From Nautilus pompilius (taxonomy: Eukaryota; Mollusca; Cephalopoda; Nautilida; Nautilidae), in NCBI GenBank assembly GCA_018389105.1, contig JACATO010001023.1, positions 127,001 through 191,000 on the forward strand: DNA of 64,000 nucleotides. Reading direction: 5' to 3'. The number at the start of each line of letters is the position of its first letter. The first letter of the stretch is position 1. Position numbers and translations under genes: made by a program. A model generated the notes under the pieces. That model made no database searches. It saw nothing but the letters and a program-made list of their open reading frames with translations, and had not been told where the DNA came from. Positions 1 to 11,774 of the stretch are shown here, piece after piece.

Positions 1-214
1 CAAAGAAAGAGATGACGTCAGTACAGAGAGAGAAAGAAAGAAAGAGATGACGTCAGTACAGAGAGAGGGTGAGGGAGTGGAGGAGAGATAGAGATGAATC
101 AGTACAGACAAAGAAAGAGATGACGTCAGTACAGAGAAAGAAAGAGATGACGTCAGTACAGACAAAGAAAGAGATGACGTCAGTACAGAGAGAGAGAGAG
201 AGAGATAACCGGTT
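1..214 (+). repeat. TGACGTCA-containing GA-rich array A
   Basis: Imperfect tandem array in which a core reading TGACGTCAGTACAGA alternates with GA/AAAG stretches. Five TGACGTCA octamers are visible. The array runs off the left edge of the window, so its true length is unknown. The same core recurs in five other places in the window (near 10.5, 18.3, 19.3-20.2, 22.3-22.9 and 29.8-30.3 kb), so this is one family of dispersed arrays. Open reading frames across it on both strands are repeat artefacts. Confidence 0.9.
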
Positions 215-1652
215 GACCAGTATGGAGTCAGTCACTCTGGTCAAGCAGTGGTAACGACACAACAACAACCCCTAACCCTTCTCTCTGTCGATAGAAAACC
301 ACTTAAACTATAAAAAAACAACACAAAAACATTGAAAAAATAAAAGATTTTGCTTTAACTTAGAGAATTCTGAAAAAAACTGGTAACTTGGGTAAATAAA
401 ACTGAAAAGATGAGTTAGATAAAACATAAAGACGATAATTAGTCGGCCTGTTTTAAATGACTATTGAATATTTTTGCTTTTTAATCTGCGAGCTGCTATC
501 GGGACCTGACGGATGTTTTCTACCGTACCACACAAAAGCTGATCGCGCCGTGCAACCTCATATCCCCTTTTCTATTTTTTTTACCCGAAAGAACGGATAA
601 TTTAGGCTGGGTGACACTGGAAGCGGCAGAGCGAATTAATCACATTCCATTCTGACAACGACACGACCACGTCTGGGAATAACTCACCCAGCGCACCCCG
701 CAAATCCTGTTTAAGTTCTCTGCTGTTTTTTTTTGTTTTTTTTCCCATGCTATACATTTTTTCGCTACATTGAACAAATTATCCCCCGTCCTGGCGATCA
801 TCTTCCGCGCTGGTGGTGCCCCGAGATCTTGTATTATTTACCATCAAACTCTATACCCAGCACCGTCTCTGTGTAAATATGAACGCAACAGATGGAAAAT
901 ATTGCAATATTTCCTAAATAAAGTCGGATGACGTAATTGGTTTTCTACTGATTTACGATGTTTACACTAAAAATACTGTTTACTTAGGAGGTCTTATGGA
1001 GAACACCCTAATCTTGCATTTTGAACCAAATTGGAAAAACAGTTCTAGGATAAACGAGGTGTTGTTTTCTTCAAACCCAGAAGACCGCCCCCCCCCCGTC
1101 TTAGATAGTCTGTCTACCTACTCTGTCCTCCTACCGGGTACGCACCGAGAGGCAAATATTATGTTGAAGTATGGAGGCAGTTAAACTGGTTTTCCCCATT
1201 TGTTGCAAGCCGCTCACTGGGGGAAGTCGAGCCAGATCGGCCGGCTCGCTGTATGGGCATGTGAAATTAATTAGGTTCTATTTTAAGAGTCTAATAGTGC
1301 CACCTAACTGTAGAAGAGTGATTTTGTATTTCACGATTGACATCGCGGAGGATACTTCGTTTGCCGGTGTCTTCAGAATATCGCTCTGCTTTGCGTCATC
1401 TCCGAAAACAGCACCATGGATAATTGGGAAACACTCGCTGTATTTCAAATGGGGAAGGTCGCCGATCTATCATCAAGCGACAATGCAGCCTGTTTGCTGT
1501 GGTAACAGGTGGTGGGTGCATTTTCGTCTGTTGGTATGAGAATTTTTCGTTCCTGTAGTCAGAGGTTGAATTTTTGCTTTCTAGCAGCGAACTATTTCAA
1601 AAGACCCCACACGTTCGTCTCTAGAAACGTCGTTCGTGTTATATTAAAGACG
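215..1652. other. Intergenic DNA, no gene seen
   Basis: CpG-normal unique sequence. Short frames occur (for example a 122-codon frame at 1171-1539), but none shows a recognisable motif, splice structure or compositional shift. Confidence 0.5.
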
Positions 1653-1836
1653 ATCGCCAGCCGTAGCCTGCCGCAGTGGCTCTTGCTCTTCCGTAAGGTT
1701 TTTCCGGATACTCCGTTTTCCTTGCACTACTAATCCTATGAATCGCCAGCCGTAGCTCGCCGCAGTGGCTCTTGCTCTCCCGTAAGGTTTTTTTTTCCGG
1801 ATACTCCGTTTTCCTTGCACTACTAATCCTATGAAT
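1653..1836. repeat. Two-copy 89-bp tandem duplication
   Basis: Two adjacent near-identical copies start at 1653 and 1742 (period 89). They differ mainly by a few substitutions and by a longer T run in the second copy. The similarity suggests a recent local duplication. No coding content is evident. Confidence 0.85.
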
Positions 1837-4030
1837 TCTCGTGGTTTCCTTTCCCGTCCAAAATCTTATCGTCCATCGGTTCTTCGTGAGTACAAGACAT
1901 GGATTATTATCACACAACGTTTCCATTAAGCCTTTATGACCTTCTTTTTCTTTTTTTTAAAGGAAAATATCGAATATTTGCCTTGGGTTATTTAGACAGT
2001 ATGAGAAAGAAGCAAAGCGAATATAACAGACATAAAATTACATTGAGTTATTTCCTCGGCGAAATCATATCAGAGAAATGTTTGTACAGAAAGCGGCATC
2101 ATGAAAGATCACGCGAGAAAGATTCTAAATACAGGTATCAAAAACCATCAGCGTATGAAATAAACGAAATCATATTCGGATTTAATATGACAAACTCATT
2201 TAATGGCGAAAATGTTTTGCGTTCGTTCTTAAAATATCGATCGAAGAAACAATTTCCTGTTCACAAAAAAAACTGAAATGCCACTTTGTTAGCCTAAAAG
2301 GAAAGAAACCCAAGTCTGATTCTTGAGGAAGAGGAGTTAGTACGGTCGGCAAGACTTGCTTGTTTCTTTCAAATAAATAGAAGTAATTCTGCTACAAAAG
2401 TAATTCCCAGTACGGACACTTTATAAGCCTCTGAGAGTGTCGCAAAACTTTAGCCAGTTTTCTCTTACCTGAACATCCGCGGTACTTGCAGTAAGCACGT
2501 TAAATCTGGTCATATCAGATGTCTTGCAGCAAATTCCCATAACGCTTAGAACAGCCGGACCGGTCTATTTAACCCCCCCAACCGACCGCCGTCCGGAAAA
2601 TCTTACTTTGGAATGGTAGAAAGTGGGGCGATGCTTCGCAGGAAACATCAAAAGTCCTGCAGTAAAGTCTGCTTCTTTATCGGTCAGTATATTTGCAGAC
2701 TTCCCAGATACTGCCTCGGTTGAAGCATTACGTAGGTTTTAAAATACCCGCTGTACATCTGTGAATTTCAGACGATATGTCATGGATCCGGTTAGAGGAA
2801 ACCATCTCGAAAAATTGCTTACTTAGGTCGCGAGTTTTCCGGTTTTTTCTAAAATGTTCGTCACATGTGGTAACGATTTTGTTTGCTGGGCCAGCTCGAG
2901 GTACAGGTGTGGCGCCAGCGCTCAAAACGGTGGCTCCGACCGTCTTTCAGTCCGCTTTTCTCTTAAAGGCCCGACACCTGGAGACTGAATGGTTACACGT
3001 CTATTATTTGGATTGATACTCTCCAAAATACAACTTTCGTTTTGACCGGTCATCTTAAAAATAGAATGGCGATACGAGCTAATTAACCGGTGGATCTTAA
3101 GTCCAGTCACTGTTCGGATAACGGTATCGATTGAAATAAAGAAAAGACTTCGGAGTTAAGTCCCGGGAGCGACATCCGGGCATGGATTTCCGAAATCCTG
3201 ACCCCTCAGTGGAAGAGTAGATGCGGGGCAGTGCTTGATGGCGCCACCGGACTCGCCTTCTGGCGAGATCTTCCCAAGCGTGTCATTCCTATTGAAGAAA
3301 AGAAATACAAAAATAAAAGGGGGGGTTGGTTTCTTATTGGATCCGGCCGAGTCGCTGGATGGTTAGACTGATGTCAACAAGAGAATCTCGCCTTCATGGA
3401 TTTCGCAACGAGAAACGTCGAGTTCTCCGGCAGCCAGTCACCCATCCTGTCCACACACCTCCGGTAGACGGAGAACCGCTAAGGTCGACTGCCCGACCGG
3501 AGGACGTTTGATATACACGTGACCACACTTGGGAAAGTGTAAGTTTCGGTCAGTTACATTCACCTACAGAGGTCGTCAATTAATATGTCGGGGCGCTCTG
3601 TACGTTCCGACAGGATCGTGGTCAAGCAGATGAATCGAACTCCTATGCCCTCCCCCGACCGAAAAGTACAAAAAATCTAAAAGTTTGTTGTTTTACCTTT
3701 TAAACGAGATCTGGTAGTTGTCATCATCGTCGCTGCTGTTTGTTGTTCTAGGATCAGGAAACCGAGCACCGGGAAGAGAGGGCTTTCTCATCCATCACGA
3801 GTAGCCGCCGCCACGGCCGAGTCATTTCCCGGGAACGGCTAAGCCAGGGGACCGAAATAGAAGCCGGTAGTATTCCGCCGTGGAACGCTGCCCCCTAAGC
3901 CCGACTCACCAGCCTACATCCGGGGATTTCCTCGGCCTCCGCCGCGGAGCTCTTCAGAACCGGCCTCATTCGGAGGAAAACGTTTTGGTCAAAGGGGAAT
4001 CCCACCCGACACGAAAAACCTGCTATCTGA
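1837..4030. other. Intergenic DNA, no gene seen
   Basis: CpG-normal unique sequence. A 125-codon AT-rich frame at 1899-2276 has no recognisable domain and reads like low-complexity Lys/Arg/Tyr sequence. I do not call it a gene. Confidence 0.4.
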
Positions 4031-4303
4031 TACCCGACTCCAGACCGAATAAAGGACACCCGATTCAAGACTGAATAAAGGATACCCGACCGACTCCAGA
4101 CCGAATAAAGGATACCCGACCGACTCCAGACCGGATAAAGGATACCCGACTCCAGACCGAATAAAGGATACCCGATCAAGACTGAATAAAGGATACCCGA
4201 CCGACTCCAGACCGAATAAAGGATACCCGACCGACCCAGACCGAATAAAGGATACCCGACCCGACTCCAGACCGAATAAAGGATACCCGACCCAGACCCG
4301 CAA
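4031..4303. repeat. About 30-bp minisatellite with AATAAA in most units
   Basis: About nine to ten imperfect units of 24-32 bp, each combining a GACTCCAGACCG-like segment with AATAAAGGATACCCGA. Units vary by loss of CGAC or CTC. Most units contain the hexamer AATAAA, the same string as the animal poly(A) signal; one unit reads GGATAAA. The minus strand is open for about 119 codons only because of the repeat. Confidence 0.85.
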
Positions 4304-7027
4304 AACGTTGGTAGCTTTCGCTTTAATTGAATATCTGGATGACGTCATCAGGAACAGTCGCTGTAATATTCTACAGTGCGTCTCGTCTAAGATGCACGCG
4401 TGGAACTCATTCTTAAAATCGATTTTAAACTATATTGGCTTTAAATTGTTTTCCTTCTCGTTTTTTCGTCAGTAACTTAGTATTGATATCGGCCGCGGGA
4501 AAATTAAATAAATAAATAAATATAATTTTTAGAAAACTTTTATTTTTTAGATACTATTAATTTGAATAAGTCGGTGTAATATAGGTATTTTTGTCTACTA
4601 GTCCCCGTCGTATTAAGATCCTGAGGTACTCAGAATTAGATTTACTACAAAGGGGCAGCTAGAACATCGCTCAAACTCTGTGGTACTGAATGATTCTCTT
4701 TTTAATTAAAAAAAAATTAAATATTATTTGCTTGCCAGAATTGACTTACAGCTAAACAGGAAATATTACATGGAGTGTGGCGAGATGGTCGATACATTCC
4801 TGGCCATCTCAGCACCAGATAAAGTCGTAAACCACTATGTGGCTAACTCTGCCTATCTACTTCAGCTTCGACCAGAAATCACGTCCATAACTCAAACACG
4901 TAGAATGACTCACGCGGTGCATCTTCAGTGACAAGATGGCTGTGTATAATTGCTGACTGACTACAGATCAAACAGGTAAGTGAACTTTATCCGACAGTCC
5001 GTTACGGTGAGTCACAGGTAAATATTGCCAAGTGGGAGAGGGAGGGGGGCATATAAAAAGAACACCTCACATCTGCCATCTGTTTAAACAGAAAATGGGC
5101 TATTGTCAAATCAAAAGTGCGAGTTGGTGACTCGGGACACTTTTATTCTACTATTTCAGAATAGCGTAAGTAGCCGTGGTGAGGGTATTTAATGTTTCAA
5201 TGGTAAAAAGCAGTTCCAGCCTAGAATAGAATCACAACAGTCGCACATGTTAACACACAAACATCCCTGGCTTTATTTAGGCTGAGTGTAATTAACCTGA
5301 CTTCCTGTCATATACAAGAAGCCTTCGAGAGAAAAATCAAGCCTGCCTCAGCTGTTCGTGTTCAATAGTTTTAAAATACAGCTTACAATTTCTGTACTTA
5401 CAAGTCTCGACCCTTTGGTTACTGGTAGTTGCTGATTTTAAATGGCACAAACGAAACCTTAACGACATTTTACTTTGATGCACGAAAAATGATATCGCCA
5501 TTAATTGGTCAGGCAGAAAATATCTTGAAATTATCTGCGGCGCAAACTACGGTCTTGACGTTTTCCCCGCCCGTAGGTATCTTGTTTGACATTATTCTTC
5601 CTTTTGTTTTCGCCATCCTTTTCACTACCAGTCTCAAGATTTCCCCCCTCGATGCATTTGCAGTTTCAGCACCGAGGCCCAGTGCGAGACCACGTCGCAG
5701 AAGTCTTGCCGAACAACTGGCTATTGTTTCTTCCGATGAAACGCAAAAGGAACTGGTAGCCATGAAGTATAAGACGTCAGTTGGAAGCGACAACATAGGT
5801 GTCACAGATTCAAGACAGTAGCACGACATTATGGTGACGAGGAACACTTCCGTCATCCATCCATCCATCCAACACCCCCCAAGAAAACCGGACAGTTGAT
5901 GTCAGTAAATACTTGTCGACTGATAATCGCCATCAGTTTTACTCCCTTTTCACGCCACTGCTTTATGCAAAGTCATTGGCTTGAACCCAGAAGCAAAAGA
6001 CAAGTGGAAACCATGAATTAAGTACTTTTACTTTAATTATTTACTCTGTGAGTTAAACAGAATTGAACAAAACTCTTCAGATTCCTTTGCACTGAGTTTA
6101 AAAGCAGCTGATCGCATGAAATGTGCAAACATTAGGATGCATCTTTCCATGACTGAACATTTCAGTTGTCTAATTTATATTATTTCAGTTATACAGAAAA
6201 AAACAAAAATCCGGTGTAAAACGGACAGAGAAGAGAATTCCATATTCCTCTAAATTTCACGTCACATTTGTTGCTGACCATCAGCGAGAACAGACGCTGG
6301 CTGTGGGTGGATTGTAGTTCCGCAAGGTATGGCCCGACCTAATTTGAAGGGAAAAAAGAAAAATAATCTGATGTTGTCAATTATTCACGGGTTTTACGGT
6401 GAGTCATCAAGAACACGATCGTCGGCATCTATCTAATGACAGCATGACGCATAGCGAAGCGAGCGCTTGTCACTACACCCCGGAAGGTCAAGGTCTCTCG
6501 GTATACCTCCACCTAGAGGCAGGGGGGGACACGTTCATTTTTTTGTAATACACACGCGGTTACCACGAAACCGTTACTAGTTCTACTACTTGTTGACTCC
6601 CCCCCCCTTCCCGTCATCCAGCCGGTATATATTAGTCCGGAATCCGTGTCGATATCTGACTAAGAGGCAGCATTACTTATCCTATCACTTCTTGCGGGGA
6701 ATTAGACAATAAAACCAGACGGAAGTGTTGATGACGAGTTTTAGAAAGACCTGTTAGGCATTACAGGGCGTCGCCGCGATACCGATCCCGTGCTGGCTGA
6801 TTGATTGATATCGATTAACGATTGTGAACTTCTCAGATGTTTGACAAGATGTGTGATTGAAAAATAAAGCAAAAAATACAGGATAAATCAGATTATCGCT
6901 TCTATTTATTAGCGATACAGCCAAATTACCGAATGTTTGTCGTTTGGCATTGGATCATGGATTAGTCAATTTAAAATCTAACGATTATTATTATTATTAT
7001 TATTATTTATTATTATTATTATTATTA

Positions 7028-7058
<31 letters not shown>

Positions 7059-9728
7059 TTAGATATATATTGTTTGCGACTATTTTGGCTTCGATTATTG
7101 TTGCTAAATTAACTCTGTTATAAGTACAAGCAGCAGAAAGGCAGCTGCAGTTCTATACGGCTTCTTGGTTAACCGTAGTCACAAGTTCTGCCGTCTGTTC
7201 ATCAACGACCGTAATTACAATTAAAAGCTTATTACAGAGAGAAAGTCTGCGAGCTTCGTGTCCAGGCAGTTAGCGAATAATGCGGTGTAGACATTTTATA
7301 GAATGTAACTGTCTCGAGTCATAGCAGTTGTGAAACTCACAGACACATGAAGTTTACTATACTTCCTTAGGATTAGCACCTTCATCTTTAATGACTGATA
7401 ATAAAGAATCGGAACATCACCTCTGCATGATATTTACGTGGCTTTACCTACGAGGGTAGAAGTCGAGTGATGACGACTTAAGCTTACACTGACGTCCATC
7501 GGCTCATCATAACTCTCACCTTGTCCCATATCATACAGATTTTTGTATTCAACGATATGTATTAACTTTCGTTGTCGTCTCTTTCGGTGTACACAGTATA
7601 TTTATCTTTGTTTATATAACTACTTTTCTCTAACCTGCAGTCGACGCGATCTGACTGTTTTTTTTTTGTTGTTGTTGTTGAAAGTGTGCGGATGATCACG
7701 TTGTCGTTCTTATAGATCCTTTGGTGAAGAATCTCTAGCTTTCGGGCGAATCCTTATTCAAGGGGGTCAAGACTGCAAGTTCTTATCCATAACATCCTAG
7801 AAACTGGCTGCGTCTTGAATAAACAGTTTATATACGTGTATATTAGTAACGCACCAGGTACCCCGGTATCCAATAGCAACCGCGTTTCGCGTCAAAATAT
7901 ATCAATTAATGTACATGGGCTTTCTTTTGATTTTAGGTATAAAGCAGCAAACCGTTGTAATCTAACTACCGCGTGTTTTAAGGAACTTCTTAAGCTATTT
8001 TACACAAAACAGTATAACTCCCGAGACTTTAGAAACCGAAGCGATAGCTGGAAGTATAAACGGCGTCTCCGAGATCAGTTTGGAGTGTACGGCCAGGAGC
8101 CTCTACGGTTTGGCCTGCAAAGTGAGAAGTTAACTCTTTCCGCAGCGAAATGTAAAGAGAACCGCGCGTCGCTCGGCGGTGATCTCCCTAACTAAGCTCC
8201 TGATCGGTATTGGGCGAGCTCCAGCGGCTCCCAGATGTACCAGCACGATATTGAGCGTACACCAGACTTAGTGGGCACAATGGACTCGCAGATTAAACTT
8301 AAACTGATACATTTACGTTTTAGTTATTTGTTTAAAAATATATATAGCTCCTTTTTTTTTTAGAATTAAAGGATTTTAGGCTTCCATAGCGGTGAGAAAA
8401 TTTATAAATCATCCTCGCGCCTTCGGCACGTCTAACATCATCTAGCTCAACATTTTTGTTCTTTTAAAATGATATTTCAGTCGTTTTAACAATTTTTAAG
8501 GTAACCCTCACACTTTATACTGTTGAAAATTTGCAAATCCTTAAATGAATAAAACAAACAAGGCAAACACCTTTCTTACATCCAAAAACAATATTTTTTT
8601 TTAAAAAAAAACCTAAAAATACGAATACCTTTTATTGATTACAAAGAAAAATTCCTCTTCCTGTCCATTTTATTTCTACCTATCTTTATTTATTTAACAT
8701 AACCAATCAACAATGAAATAAATGTATATATTCAGCCAGCCTTCGAAGACAATCGATACAGTATGGAGGTGTCTTTATATCAAGACAGTTCACTTATAGC
8801 ATATTGTTTTTTCTTCTTCTCGTACACCGAACGCCTTCCTATCACAGACAGACGACCTGCAGCTTCGGTACCCAGAGTGTTTTGGGAAGTATGAGAAATT
8901 TCTGTGACATTTTGCACGGAATAACAATCAACATTTAAACACAAATAATAACTACAAGTTATAAGCTGTAATTTACTCGTGCTTGACGGCTCTCAGATCA
9001 GACATCCACTTCGGCTGATGTCTTTGTTCCATCTACGAAAGGTTGGCTCAGGTTATTAATTAATTTTTTTTTTTTTAAACCTAGACTGCCCGGTCGCCTC
9101 TGCCGGGTTCTGGCCATTACAAGGTGCTCGAACGACGTCACCATGACCACGTGGTATTCTCCTCTTCCGGTGCAGCAAATTACGTTCAAAATCTCTGTTG
9201 AAAGCCACTGCTGTGAGTTGGACCGCAACGACTAGGATACAGATAAAACGAATTCTAATATCTCCCCCTCAATAAACCAGTCTCGTTACCACCAGTAAAT
9301 TGCTTCCCAAATTCGTAAATCTTACTCTACGTAAAGTCAAATATCCATTAGAACCCATCTACGAAGACATTTTTTTTTTTGCCTTTTGAATTAAGCCCGT
9401 AATAATAAAAGAAGAAGAAACGGTAGTTATTTTATCAATAGGTAATTTCCTTAAGGGAAATAGTCGATAAAAAAGAAGTTTGTTTTAATTTACGTATCTC
9501 TGCTGATCAGCCGGCGAAATCTAATTGCGCTGCGAAGGAAAATATTGCTGTGTATAAAGTCTTTGATGGACATAAAATCTTTGAAATGCACTCTATGCTG
9601 GAGATTTTCTAAATACAATTAAAAGCAAATTATGTCCACGAAGGAATAATAAAAAGAATTCTTTTTCTTTTAACCAGGCGATATCCGAAAGTAGCAGAGT
9701 AACATTGCCTGTTTTTTGGATTTCTGTC
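4304..9728. other. Intergenic DNA with an ATT microsatellite
   Basis: Mostly unique, CpG-normal sequence. An ATT microsatellite lies at about 6984-7058. Frames of 119-130 codons overlap on opposite strands at 5429-5868, and a 126-codon frame lies at 7815-8195. None has a recognisable motif or flanking splice pattern I can defend. Confidence 0.45.
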
Positions 9729-9729
9729 T

Positions 9730-9771
<42 letters not shown>

Positions 9772-10222
9772 CGAGAGGAGGAGAGAGAGAGGAGAGAGAG
9801 AGAGAAGAGAGGAGAGAGAGAGAGAGGAGCGAGAGAGGGAGAGAGAGAGAGGAGATGAGAGTGATAGAGGAGAGTAGAGATGAGAAGAGAGAGAGAGGAG
9901 AGAGGAGAGAGAGAGATGGAGAGAAGGAGAGAGAGAGATTGGAAGGGAGAGGAGAGGCAGGGTAGATAGACTAGAGAGGAGGAGAGGATATAGGAGAGAG
10001 AGAGGAGAGGATGAGAGAGAGGAGGGAGGGAGACGAATAGAGATCGGTAGAGAGAGAGAGAGAGTAGAGCGAGAGAGAGAGAGGCTGGAGATAGGAGGGG
10101 ATAGGAGAGAGTTAGAGAGATGCGAAGATAGAGAGATGGATTTGCAGAGAGCGAGAGAGAGCGAGGATGAGAGAGAGAGATCGGAGAGAGTGGAGAGAGA
10201 CCAGAGATGAGAGAGAGAGAGT
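9729..10222 (+). repeat. AT dinucleotide run followed by a GA-rich polypurine tract
   Basis: An (AT)n run of about 24 bases (9729-9752) passes directly into about 470 bases of almost pure purine on the + strand, made of irregular GAGA/GGAGA blocks. Frames through it encode only Arg/Glu low complexity and are not genes. Confidence 0.9.
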
Positions 10223-10365
10223 TCTTTTTGGGGAAAATTCAGGAAAAAGCTTCATAACCAAATAATAGGAAATCAACTCAACTTTCGGTCCTGATTGCTT
10301 TTTGTAGAATTTCCCTAGAAATCTTGTAATTAATGAAATGGGTTACTGCTCGATTAAACTCGTTC

Positions 10366-10391
10366 CACGAGAGCGAGAGAGAGAGAGAGAG

Positions 10392-10424
<33 letters not shown>

Positions 10425-10431
10425 GAGAGAG

Positions 10432-10472
<41 letters not shown>

Positions 10473-10525
10473 GAGAGATAGAGAGACTTGACGTCATTAC
10501 AGAGAGAGAGATCAGAGAAAGAGTC

Positions 10526-10561
<36 letters not shown>

Positions 10562-10647
10562 GCGCGAGAGGACTGACGTCCATTACAGAGAGAGAGAATC
10601 AGAGAAGAGTCAGAGAGAGAGGAGAGAGACACAGAGCAGAGAGAGAG

Positions 10648-10692
<45 letters not shown>

Positions 10693-10713
10693 AGAGAGAG
10701 AAGAGTTTTGCAG
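10366..10713 (+). repeat. GA-rich tract with embedded TGACGTCA cores (array B)
   Basis: A second polypurine tract. It contains a TGACGTCATTACAGAGA core near 10490 and a one-base-altered version (TGACGTCCATTACAGAGA) near 10573, linking it to the other arrays. The long Ser/Leu-rich minus-strand frame and the Arg/Glu-rich plus-strand frame here are repeat artefacts. Confidence 0.85.
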
Positions 10714-11774
10714 TAACAAACCGTAATTGGCGGAACTTACTTGGCGAACTTTAAAAGAAAAAAAAATGCTTCTAGGTTTGTTTACTGTTGTTTGTCGCCC
10801 TTCTTTCAAACCGACATCTCATCTACTCGATCCTGTATTACCGATGTTTCATTATAATGACTAAATGTGACGTGGAACTCTGCGGAGCGTCTGGTGGAAC
10901 TCCTTCATTAGAACTGTCTTCTTTGACTCCTTTAGCGAGGTCTGCGCTTGTATGGCACCGCTTCTGCAAGCGGATGGCCCACAGTTCCTTCTGCTTCTAT
11001 TGCTGCCGAACTACTTATCGTCGGTATGCCCTCAAAAAAACATTTAAAATTTATTTCTTGTTCTTGATAATGATTATTTCATTTTGCGGGGTTTTTCCCC
11101 CCTATTTTTACATTATAAAATCTAACGGTTTTTAAAGAACAGGGCGATGTGTGAAACTGAGAACTTCCTGCTCCCTCGTGAGCCGAGCCTACAGATTTAC
11201 GACGGTATCAACTGCGGTTGGTGTTGACACGACGTTTAATTCCATAACGGTCAGGAAAGCGTTAAAAAAAGTAATTTTATTGCTGCTATCAGACCCGTCA
11301 AGTCTCCGTGGGTTTTCTCAGTGATAGAAGATAACATCTCGCGTCATAGTCGTCGTTACCCGCTTTTAGTGTCTGGGCCTGAATGTCACCGGTTCAGCCA
11401 CAAGTACGGACAGCCTCACTCTGAGACAGCCATGTGCCTGGCTGGCGCTCGTCGCCATTACACCGGCCGCACCCAACACTCGCATTTCCGAGGCGATTTC
11501 CTGTCCTGTTCCAGTCGGGCCTCTGTTGTTGTGGCTCTATTTATTTTCAACGGTAAATGAACGAAGTGTTGATCTTCACTTCAGGCTTCAGATCTATGGG
11601 GGGAACCGCTGCCAAATCTGGCGGCGGTTTTCAATCGACTGCGGTTGAGTTTTAGCCTCAGAGATTTTCCATCTTGGCAGAAGGTTCGAGCTATAGAAGC
11701 TGTTAGGACGCTTCGTTGTTAACGTGGTCGGGAGGGGGTTCGGTGCAAGCCGATAATCGACGCCAACTGGGACA
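10714..11774. other. Intergenic DNA, left flank of the satellite
   Basis: Unique CpG-normal sequence with no recognisable gene. A 115-codon frame at 10788-11135 has no known motif. Confidence 0.45.

Noticed and set aside
1899-2276. 125-codon Lys/Arg-rich frame
   Set aside because: It is AT-rich low-complexity translation with no domain; support is insufficient.
3895-4348. Minus-strand frames repeating GYPLFGLES as a possible repeat protein
   Set aside because: They arise from the 30-bp minisatellite, whose unit length varies so the frame shifts between units. No splice or start context supports them.
5429-5868. Opposed 130- and 119-codon frames as a small gene
   Set aside because: There is no recognisable motif, start context or splice evidence, and chance is likely in CpG-normal DNA with few stops.
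9705-10809. Arg/Glu-rich and Ser/Leu-rich open frames
   Set aside because: They are translations of GA/CT repeats and lack stops only because of composition.
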